From assembly GCA_027033675.1 (NCBI GenBank), contig JALVKZ010000072.1:1-5531 (forward strand): a DNA stretch of 5,531 nucleotides. Reading direction: 5' to 3'. The notes beneath the pieces are model-generated. The model was given only the letters and a program-made list of their open reading frames with translations. It was not told the DNA's origin and made no database searches. The stretch comes from Pyrodictiaceae archaeon. Lineage in GTDB: Archaea; Thermoproteota; Thermoprotei_A; Sulfolobales; Pyrodictiaceae. The translations under genes were made by a program, and so were the position numbers. Positions 1 to 5,531 of this stretch are shown here, piece after piece. Positions within the stretch are counted from its first letter, which is position 1. Each line of letters starts with the position of its first letter.

Positions 1-947
1 CCGTGGGCCAAGCAGTCTACGGCTACATAGTAAACAATAACTTCCTAAAGCAATATGGTTTGCCAAAGCCAGTGAAGTGGGGCAGTCTCGAAAACCCTGT
101 CTATCTCAAGCCCTTGCTTAGCCACGCCTACACGGTATCCTTTCCGAGGCCCACGAAGAGCGGCACAGCCAGAACAACAATGCACGGCATATTACAGATA
201 TACGGCTGGAATGATGGATGGCGCCTACTAACAATCATAGGGATGGAGGCTGGTATTGTTGATAGCTCTGAGAAGGCCAGGGACCAGGCAGCAGAGGGCA
301 TAGTAGGCGTGGCACCAGCCTATATAGGCTATGGAATCGAGGCCGAGAAGGAGGGTAAGGGAGCAGTATTCGAGATACCGAGAGGCGAGGGAATAGCCTA
401 CATCTCGCCAGCAGCGCTTGCAAAGAAAGCTCCTCACCCAAGAGAAGCACAAGCCTTTATACTATGGCTACTGAGCCCCGACGGCCAGAAGACAATAGCC
501 AGGCTCTTCTACTACTTGCCAGTGCGGAACATTACCGGGATAAGCTGGGTCAAGGAAGTATACCAGAAAATGAAAGGAAACATATTCCAATACAACCGCA
601 CACTAGCAGAGAAAGTAGACCTAGCAGCAACAACTTACTTCGAAGCAGCAATAGCTGATAGCGATACCAACGCCCTGCTCAAGGAGATAGGGCAACTAGC
701 AGCACAGCTAATGGAGAAAGGGAAGCTAAGCAAGGACCAGTGGCTGAAAATAGTGGGGCAACTAGCGCCACTAACAATAAAGGATCCATGGACAGGTAAG
801 CAAGTCAAGTTCACACTCGAGTACGCAGAGAAGATAAACAACAAACTCCAAAACAACGCAGACCGGGACAAGTTCTACAACGCTGTCAAATCTGCCGCTA
901 TTAACACCTATAAGAAGGTCCTAGAAGAGCTTAAGACCATGAGTTAA
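1..947 (+). CDS. ABC importer solute-binding protein, 5' truncated by the window
   Basis: This is the C-terminal 314 residues of an extracellular substrate-binding protein of the Fe3+/thiamine/putrescine type (family 1, COG1840-like). Such a protein captures a solute outside the membrane and hands it to the permease. The frame is open from the first base; the GTG at position 3 is an internal Val codon, and the true start and signal peptide lie upstream. Residue numbers count from that GTG. Family hallmarks are the ligand-loop-like PRPTKSGTARTT (49-59), a second-lobe segment around VGVAPAYIGYGIE (101-113), HPREAQAFILWLLSPDGQ (145-162) and the closing YLPVR (171-175). About 140 mostly helical, Lys-rich residues follow PVR, more than the 30-40 usual in bacterial relatives. 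The permease gene starts 10 bp downstream, so the two are almost certainly co-transcribed. The family is fairly sure; the substrate is not determinable. Confidence 0.85.
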   Translation, partial: VGQAVYGYIVNNNFLKQYGLPKPVKWGSLENPVYLKPLLSHAYTVSFPRPTKSGTARTTMHGILQIYGWNDGWRLLTIIGMEAGIVDSSEKARDQAAEGIVGVAPAYIGYGIEAEKEGKGAVFEIPRGEGIAYISPAALAKKAPHPREAQAFILWLLSPDGQKTIARLFYYLPVRNITGISWVKEVYQKMKGNIFQYNRTLAEKVDLAATTYFEAAIADSDTNALLKEIGQLAAQLMEKGKLSKDQWLKIVGQLAPLTIKDPWTGKQVKFTLEYAEKINNKLQNNADRDKFYNAVKSAAINTYKKVLEELKTMS

Positions 948-952
948 GGAAG
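948..952 (+). promoter_or_regulatory. Weak Shine-Dalgarno-like GGAAG before the permease
   Basis: GGAAG begins directly after the TAA stop of the binding-protein gene and ends 5 bases before the permease ATG. It is a partial match to the archaeal GGAGG consensus. It supports the ATG at 958 as the start and suggests translation of the second cistron from the same mRNA. Confidence 0.45.
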
Positions 953-957
953 TAGCA

Positions 958-2709
958 ATGAAGTCTAACTCAGTGCTCAAACTAGTAGCCCCGGTACTGA
1001 TAGTCTACTTAATTGGTGTTTTTGTTCCGCTCTTAGCCCTTCTTACCCCAACTACACTGGCTAGGAGCATTCTCTCCGTTCTACACGAGCCTGGTTTCGC
1101 TAAGCCTACCCTTCTCTACTCACCAGTAACAATTATCCGTGAAAATCACACTAAGATGGTCGTACTTGATTTCCCCCTCATAGGCTCTTTGTGGCTCACG
1201 CTACTAGTGGCATTCATTGCATCAATATCCTCGTTTTTATTAGCGTATATAGTCCTAATACCAGCTGTACTGTATAGACATATTACACGCATATCATTGT
1301 TTCTAGCTCTCATAGGGCTCCTGCCATATCCTTTCATAGAGGCCTACGTGGTACAACGAGTATTTGATCCGAGAATAGGCCTTGTTAATACATTATTGAA
1401 GGAGCTCGGATTAATCGTTGTAGTCAAAGGCGCCATGGGTGTACTGATATATCAAGTACTGGTGTTTACTCCCGTGATTTTTGTGATACTTCTTAGCTAC
1501 GTGTACTCGTTGCCCAGGGAGCAACTAGAAGCAGCTCTACAACTGGGGGCCCGTGGAGCAAGCCTCGCGAGACTAATCTATAGAGCCGCTAAGCCAGCTA
1601 TAATAGCGAGTTTATCACTAGTCCTCGTCCTAAGTATAGACGATGTAGCTGGCCCACTGGTATTTGAACAAGATCCAAGCGCCCGTAGCCTACTAGCCTA
1701 TAGGGCTTACACATACTTCCTTAACTCCGTCTACGGAGGCTTCTCCTATACAGCACTTGGGCATGCAATAGTATTGCTCCTGCTATCAGTGCTCATATTC
1801 GCGATTAGTTATAGAAGTATAGCTGAGACATATCGTGGAATAACCTCAGGGCGTGAAAGAGCAGGTCTTCTCCCCCGACTAGACCGGGCTGGCGTACTAG
1901 GTCTTGCAATAGTCATAGCTTTCTTAGGGCCATCGGCTTTCTTGAAAATCCTTTGCGTTGCCTATGGGTTCTCATCGGAATGGGTTGCATCCCCACTGCC
2001 GAGCCCAGGGCTTCACCAGCTCCATCTTCTCTCCTCATCGCCAGACATACTCAGGGCAGTTTTGAACAGCTTCCTCTACACAACAGTATCCATTTTCCTT
2101 GTGCTTATTCTCTTGTCACCAGCAGCCTATACTATTGCACGGCGACTGATTAGGGCCATCGGCCTCCTAGACGTGGCCATAATGTCGACAATAGCTATCC
2201 CTGGAATAGTGCTTGCCTATGCCTACTACCAGTTCTTCACAAGTGTTGCTGGCCCGGGCTCTTTTCTATCACCTATAGGCTCACCCTGGCTCTACCTGGT
2301 ACTAGGCTATGTGGTTAGAAGGGCACCACTATACTACAAGCCGCTATCAGCCCTAGTCTCGTCCCTACCATTAGAATTGGAGGAAGCAGCAAGAAACCTT
2401 GGAGCAAGCCTAGCAAGGATATACAGATCCATAGTGGCGCCGACTATAATTAGGAGAGGGGTAGGCATAGCGGCATTCACGTCTCTCAGCATAGCATCGG
2501 AGGTAAGCCTATCAATAACAATAGGGGGGCTAGGAGGCTCTAGCGGAGCCAATCACCCAGCACCGCTAACGAACCTCGTAGCGAGCTACATAAGCTTCAG
2601 CGGCCTAGCTTATGCAGGTGCCCTAGCACTTGCTCTGACACTGCTCTATGCCCTAGCAATCCCGGTTACGATTATCCTAGTTAAACTAGTCTCCGCGCTT
2701 CATAGGTAA
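958..2709 (+). CDS. ABC importer permease, fused two-domain (SfuB/FbpB/ThiP-like)
   Basis: This 583-residue integral membrane protein should form the whole translocation channel of the importer whose binding protein is encoded just upstream. It reads as two six-helix halves. Hydrophobic segments lie near residues 7-29, 75-104, 111-133, 152-184, 214-237 and 264-288, then 311-337, 365-395, 403-430, 440-455, 501-522 and 547-580. Each half carries an EAA loop, the docking site for the ATPase. The second, EEAARNLGASLARIYRSIVAP (475-495), fits EAA-x3-G-x9-I-x-x-P exactly. The first (191-213) has three extra residues between EAA and the final Pro. The family-typical IPGIVLAYAYYQFF (414-427) is present. 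The length fits fused ThiP/FbpB-type permeases (about 530-600). The ATG at 958 is chosen for its position after the upstream stop and the GGAAG. No ATPase gene follows; the next gene is antiparallel and overlaps the last 24 bp. Substrate unknown. Confidence 0.9.
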   Translation: MKSNSVLKLVAPVLIVYLIGVFVPLLALLTPTTLARSILSVLHEPGFAKPTLLYSPVTIIRENHTKMVVLDFPLIGSLWLTLLVAFIASISSFLLAYIVLIPAVLYRHITRISLFLALIGLLPYPFIEAYVVQRVFDPRIGLVNTLLKELGLIVVVKGAMGVLIYQVLVFTPVIFVILLSYVYSLPREQLEAALQLGARGASLARLIYRAAKPAIIASLSLVLVLSIDDVAGPLVFEQDPSARSLLAYRAYTYFLNSVYGGFSYTALGHAIVLLLLSVLIFAISYRSIAETYRGITSGRERAGLLPRLDRAGVLGLAIVIAFLGPSAFLKILCVAYGFSSEWVASPLPSPGLHQLHLLSSSPDILRAVLNSFLYTTVSIFLVLILLSPAAYTIARRLIRAIGLLDVAIMSTIAIPGIVLAYAYYQFFTSVAGPGSFLSPIGSPWLYLVLGYVVRRAPLYYKPLSALVSSLPLELEEAARNLGASLARIYRSIVAPTIIRRGVGIAAFTSLSIASEVSLSITIGGLGGSSGANHPAPLTNLVASYISFSGLAYAGALALALTLLYALAIPVTIILVKLVSALHR

Positions 2710-3897
2710 TGCTAATAGCTCGCGTCGCCTCCACGCCCGCAGAGCCGTCTCAGCCACAGTCCATGGCTCAGAGACATATGGTGCTCTGGGCAGCTCGTCT
2801 CTCCACAAGCGCCTCATATAATCCACAACAGTGCTTCTCTCTAGTTCGCTCTCGCTCCTCTCCGCTATTAGCTCCTTTGCGTAGAGGAGGGGCTTCGCCA
2901 TCTTTGCGGGGAATCTCCAGAGATGCTGCTCCCTGAACGTCTCGTAGCTTGTCCAGCTATACCACTTTCTCCAAGTCTTCTCGAACACCCTCTCTATGAG
3001 CTCTGGGTCCTCTAGCACAGGTATGTAGTGGAACTCGTAGAGTACGCGGTAAGGGCATAGGTCGCAAGCAACTCTTGGCGAGCCCTCCAAGTAGGCTGGG
3101 TGAATGAGTCCGCTTTCCCTAACAATGCTTATTATGTCTAAGAGGCTGAGCATATAGGTCGGCCTAAACTTTCTACCAATAAGTATTATCCTCGCGGCAG
3201 CAGCCTTTGATAACCTCTCAAAGCGCTTAGGGGACTCAGTAAGCCTGTCACCCACTACCTCGATGACCCTTGGATCCTCCTTGAGAACCCTCCTCATCGG
3301 CTTCGCCTTGTACATCGTACAGTAGCGATACCCTCTTCTCGGCATACCTTTCCATTTAAGAAGAGCCTTCATATCCCTCCTCGGGGCCTCAACGAACTCT
3401 ATCTCAACTCCGAGCTTCTCCGAGACCATCTCAACGAACCGCACACTACGCGGCGACTCAAGGAACGGGATATGAATATACATCACGTGCAAACGGAAAT
3501 CAACGTATTCCTGGAGCTTGAGCAAGACAAGCAGGGCTGCGAGAGAATCCTTGCCACCACTAAAACCCAGGAGAACACGTCTACCACGAACCTCCCTGCC
3601 AACAAGCCGCGCAAGCCACTCAGCATACCCATCTAGGCTCTCCACGATCCGTGCATGGACATAGGGAGGAGCCATAACCCATGAACGAACCGGGGCAAAC
3701 CCCTCGCCGCCAGTGCCGCGAACGATAAGCGAGCCACGCTTATCAAGCCACTCAGTCACGTCAACAGCACGGTCAACACTAACCCATAGATAGTAGCGAC
3801 ATCCCCTGCCACGCCTACAAATAAGCGTAGCATCGCCACCACTACCAATAACACCGACAAGCTCGCCTCTCTTAACCAATGGATACAGCTCGGTCAT
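2686..3897 (-). CDS. PP-loop ATPase, PAPS-reductase-like family, complete
   Basis: This 403-residue cytoplasmic protein belongs to the adenine nucleotide alpha-hydrolase superfamily, PAPS-reductase-like branch (COG0175/PF01507). Members split ATP or a related nucleotide at the alpha phosphate, usually to activate a substrate or move sulfur. The PP-loop SGGKDS is at 113-118, RYCT at 191-194, GDRLTESPKR at 216-225 and CDLCP at 278-282. An N-terminal portion (1-105) with apparent beta strands and C27/C33 precedes the domain; a Trp/Arg-rich helical tail (290-403) follows. The CC pair of APS reductases is absent (C193-T194), and the protein ends in MKRGD with no ECGxH. A PAPS or APS reductase role is therefore unlikely. 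The ATG at 3897 is the first possible start after the in-frame stop (codon at 3925-3927). It diverges from a related gene at 4026 and overlaps the permease end. Family sure; function unknown. A tRNA- or cofactor-thiolation role is a guess. Confidence 0.85.
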   Translation of the reverse strand: MTELYPLVKRGELVGVIGSGGDATLICRRGRGCRYYLWVSVDRAVDVTEWLDKRGSLIVRGTGGEGFAPVRSWVMAPPYVHARIVESLDGYAEWLARLVGREVRGRRVLLGFSGGKDSLAALLVLLKLQEYVDFRLHVMYIHIPFLESPRSVRFVEMVSEKLGVEIEFVEAPRRDMKALLKWKGMPRRGYRYCTMYKAKPMRRVLKEDPRVIEVVGDRLTESPKRFERLSKAAAARIILIGRKFRPTYMLSLLDIISIVRESGLIHPAYLEGSPRVACDLCPYRVLYEFHYIPVLEDPELIERVFEKTWRKWYSWTSYETFREQHLWRFPAKMAKPLLYAKELIAERSESELERSTVVDYMRRLWRDELPRAPYVSEPWTVAETALRAWRRRELLALPMKRGD

Positions 3898-3969
3898 AAC
3901 CCCTATGCCCCGAAGAGTATCCCGCTAGTCGCCCCCTATCCCGTGCTAGCCCCCAAGCCTCTACACCCC

Positions 3970-3975
3970 TTATAG
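3970..3975 (-). promoter_or_regulatory. Candidate TATA box for the leftward PP-loop gene
   Basis: On the minus strand this reads CTATAA within GGCTATAAGG. It lies about 75 bases upstream of the ATG at 3897, so the predicted leader would be about 50 bases, long for a crenarchaeal gene. That weakens the call, although no better box is seen closer to the start. It forms an exact inverted repeat with the box at 3985-3990. Confidence 0.35.
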
Positions 3976-3984
3976 CCTCGCTGA

Positions 3985-3990
3985 CTATAA
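3985..3990 (+). promoter_or_regulatory. Candidate TATA box for the rightward PP-loop gene
   Basis: CTATAA, followed by T to give TATAAT, lies about 38 bases upstream of the ATG at 4026. With the usual archaeal spacing of about 25 bases from box centre to start site, transcription would begin near 4013 and leave a leader of about a dozen bases, common in Crenarchaeota. The upstream bases are a poor BRE match (GCTGAC). It is the mirror image of the box at 3970-3975. Confidence 0.45.
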
Positions 3991-4001
3991 TCTAGGAAAC
4001 C

Positions 4002-4009
4002 AATGCATT
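4002..4009. repeat. AATGCATT perfect palindrome, possible operator
   Basis: This 8-bp perfect palindrome sits between the rightward TATA candidate and the ATG, overlapping where the transcription machinery would bind. Such a position suits a repressor site, but 8 bp is short enough to arise by chance and no second copy was seen in the intergenic region. Confidence 0.2.
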
Positions 4010-4025
4010 AAAGGACAAGCCCTGC

Positions 4026-5531
4026 ATGCCTAGGGTACGGCCCTGGTCCTCTATTAGGGAAAGGCTCAGATATACAGGGGGCGGTCTCCTCACAACCCTG
4101 GTGCTCTGCGGCGACTCAACCCCTCATCACAGCGCTAGCTTATTTCAAGGCCTAGAGCGGCTCTATCCTCTCCCTGGGGGCTACTACACCAGGGTCCTCA
4201 ATAATTTAGTGGAGTGCATTGATGAAGCCATGTTGAGAATACTTGTCCGTGCAGGTAAGGATGCGGCCGCTGTGCGTGCAGCCCTAGAGAGGTTCTACCA
4301 GGGCTGGGGCATAGATGTAGATACTCTGCGTGGTGTTCGCAGCGTAGATGACATGCTTGCCCGTATCTGGGAGTTCTTCGACAAGGATCCCCATAGACTA
4401 ATGATTCTTCTCCTAGGACGCGAGGATGCAAACAAACTCCATGAGATCGAGAAGAAGGCTCCTCCAACGCTCTTTGCGCATGTCGTTCCACGTAGCAAGG
4501 TTAGGAATGCACGACTAGAACTAATCGCGGCAGAGATAGCAAGGGCCCGGGCCAAGATAAGGCTACGCGTGGAGTGGGATAAGGAGAGGAGGGTCTTTGT
4601 CTTCATAGGGCGCGGCGAGCCCTTAGAGAGGCTTAGCTATGAGCCTAGCTTCGAAGCCTTCATAGGCGTCGGTGCTTTCCCGCGCCTAGTCGAATTGCTT
4701 AGCGGTGAGCGTATCGGTGAGAACCCCCTGGTACTCCGTACTCATGGAGGCCTCCACCTCGTCTATAATGGGCCCAGTGTGCGTGCCGAGCTCGAGATAA
4801 GCGACACCGAGCTCGCGCCAAGGGCCCGAATACTGGGCGGAGAAGCCTTAGACGTGAGCCTTAACTCGCTTATCGAGGCTAATCGCGGCTATATCGGTGT
4901 CCTCGAGGAGGCCTCGGCCCAGTTCCTTAGAAGCCTCGGCGAATTCAATACAGTCATAGTGCCATGGAGTGGTGGAAAGGATAGCACAGCCGCGCTACTA
5001 TTAGCCATCAAGGTCTATGGAGTAGAGAGGGTTACTGCGCTCTACGTGGACACCGGCACAGAGTTCCCAGCCACGAGGCACTATGTACGCCAAGTCGCGG
5101 ACAAGCTAGGCATAAGGCTCGTAGAAGCCTATGCTGGCCTAGACAAGGCGCTGAGAAACGGGATGCCCCTACCAAGCCACGATAACCGATGGTGTACGGG
5201 GCTCAAAATAGAGACCATTGAGCGCAAGGTGCGCGAACTAGCACGGGGACGAACACTCCTAGTGATAGGCGACAGAGACGCGGAGTCGCCTAGGCGGAGT
5301 AACAGGCCACCAATACGCCCAGGTCCATCAAGCAATGTCTTGGCTGTGGCCCCTCTCAAGCTATGGAGCGCGGCCCATATACAGCTGTACATCCTATCAA
5401 AAAGCCTACCTCTTAACCCCATGTATCTAGCAGGCTTCTATCGCATAGGCTGCTACATGTGCCCAGCCCTACGTAGTTGGGAAATACTATCTCTCAGCAC
5501 TGATGCGAAGACATACATAAGACTACTCAGG
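4026..5531 (+). CDS. PP-loop ATPase, archaeal PAPS-reductase-like, 3' truncated
   Basis: The frame is open without a stop from the ATG at 4026 to the window edge (502 codons), so the gene continues beyond it. The C-terminal third is a PAPS-reductase-like (COG0175) domain: PWSGGKDSTAALLLA (313-327), LYVDTGTEFPATRHY (339-353), NRWCTGLKIETIE (387-399), GDRDAESPRR (415-424), APLKLWSAAHIQLYI (442-456) and FYRIGCYMCP (471-480). The order and wording match the archaeal proteins usually labelled PAPS reductase. Only C390, C476 and C479 of the four APS-reductase cluster cysteines are present. Residues 1-290 resemble nothing I can name: a helical stretch (60-180) and a more strand-like one (185-270), then a family-typical lead-in helix EANRGYIGVLEEA (284-296). 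The ATG is the first start after the in-frame TAG at 3993. The gene diverges from the related gene at 3897. The C-terminal end, including any ECGxH, is not visible. Family sure, function unknown. Confidence 0.85.
   Translation, partial: MPRVRPWSSIRERLRYTGGGLLTTLVLCGDSTPHHSASLFQGLERLYPLPGGYYTRVLNNLVECIDEAMLRILVRAGKDAAAVRAALERFYQGWGIDVDTLRGVRSVDDMLARIWEFFDKDPHRLMILLLGREDANKLHEIEKKAPPTLFAHVVPRSKVRNARLELIAAEIARARAKIRLRVEWDKERRVFVFIGRGEPLERLSYEPSFEAFIGVGAFPRLVELLSGERIGENPLVLRTHGGLHLVYNGPSVRAELEISDTELAPRARILGGEALDVSLNSLIEANRGYIGVLEEASAQFLRSLGEFNTVIVPWSGGKDSTAALLLAIKVYGVERVTALYVDTGTEFPATRHYVRQVADKLGIRLVEAYAGLDKALRNGMPLPSHDNRWCTGLKIETIERKVRELARGRTLLVIGDRDAESPRRSNRPPIRPGPSSNVLAVAPLKLWSAAHIQLYILSKSLPLNPMYLAGFYRIGCYMCPALRSWEILSLSTDAKTYIRLLR

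Larger units (their letters stand above)
3898..4025. promoter_or_regulatory. Divergent intergenic region between two PP-loop genes
   Basis: This is the only sizeable non-coding stretch in the window, 128 bp between two gene starts facing away from each other, so it must hold both promoters unless one gene is expressed another way. The half next to the leftward gene (3898-3965) is C-rich on the + strand with no clear box. The middle (3970-3990) has two TATA-like hexamers, and the right part has an AATGCATT palindrome. I saw no coding frame or RNA gene in it. Confidence 0.7.

Noticed and set aside
2833..2870. Pyrimidine-rich CT tract on the + strand that might be a terminator for the permease
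   Set aside because: It is coding sequence of the leftward gene (Ser/Glu/Arg-rich stretch) and has no T run of the kind that ends archaeal transcripts.
2709..2936. Small + strand open frame directly after the permease
   Set aside because: It is antisense to the C-terminal tail of the leftward PP-loop gene. It has no ribosome-binding site and a composition typical of a shadow frame.
3900..3904. AGGGG on the minus strand as a Shine-Dalgarno site for the leftward PP-loop gene
   Set aside because: Only two bases separate it from the ATG, too close for normal pairing.
4010..4015. AAAGGA as a Shine-Dalgarno site for the rightward PP-loop gene
   Set aside because: It is a weak match 10 bases from the ATG. 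If the TATA box at 3985-3990 is used, transcription would start within it, so both cannot hold.
4198..4606. Two overlapping minus-strand open frames of about 100 codons
   Set aside because: They lie opposite the long rightward PP-loop frame, which is open through the whole stretch with clear family motifs further on. Their translations are low-complexity and resemble no family.
5129..5422. Minus-strand open frame of 97 codons
   Set aside because: It is antisense to the most conserved part of the rightward PP-loop domain (RWCT and GDRDAESPRR), so it is a shadow.
2686..5531. Sulfate-assimilation locus with the importer supplying sulfate
   Set aside because: No sulfurylase, APS kinase or ATPase gene is visible. 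The importer is of the iron/thiamine type rather than clearly CysP-like, and the complete PP-loop protein lacks the reductase tail. The importer and the PP-loop genes are convergent, so there is no operon link.

Overview
The window reads as chromosomal DNA of a hyperthermophilic crenarchaeon, most likely a Desulfurococcales or Pyrodictiaceae member. This is inference from style: heavy use of AGG/AGA, ATA and CTA codons, densely packed genes, TATA-box-type promoter candidates and archaeal-type protein families. No rRNA, tRNA, insertion sequence or CRISPR array was seen. Four protein genes fill nearly all of the window, and two of them run off its edges.

Left part (1-2709, + strand): the 3' end of a gene for an extracellular solute-binding protein of an ABC importer is followed 10 bp later by a 583-residue permease made of two fused MetI-like halves. 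This is the layout of the iron/thiamine-type importers (SfuB/FbpB/ThiP-like). The importer's ATP-binding subunit is not in the window, and the substrate cannot be read from the sequence.

Right part (2686-5531): two genes lie head to head. The left one (2686-3897, - strand, complete, 403 residues) and the right one (4026 to the edge, + strand, at least 502 residues) are both PP-loop ATP-pyrophosphatases of the PAPS-reductase-like family (COG0175/PF01507). They share the same ordered motifs: SGGKDS, R-[YW]-C-T, G-D-R-x-x-E-S-P-[KR]-R and a C-x-x-C-P near the end of the domain. The right gene also has about 300 N-terminal residues that I could not assign.

The two PP-loop genes are separated by a 128-bp intergenic region. 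It holds a pair of oppositely facing CTATAA boxes, a perfect inverted repeat with a 9-bp spacer, that could form a bidirectional promoter. The left PP-loop gene converges on the permease gene, and their ends overlap by 24 bp, which leaves no room for a terminator between them.

The most interesting point is the pair of divergent, distantly related PP-loop proteins. Each keeps three cysteines (C-T in place of the C-C of APS reductases, plus C-x-x-C), and the complete one lacks the catalytic ECGxH tail. This argues against sulfate assimilation and for an iron-sulfur-dependent or zinc-binding sulfur- or nucleotide-transfer role whose substrate is unknown.
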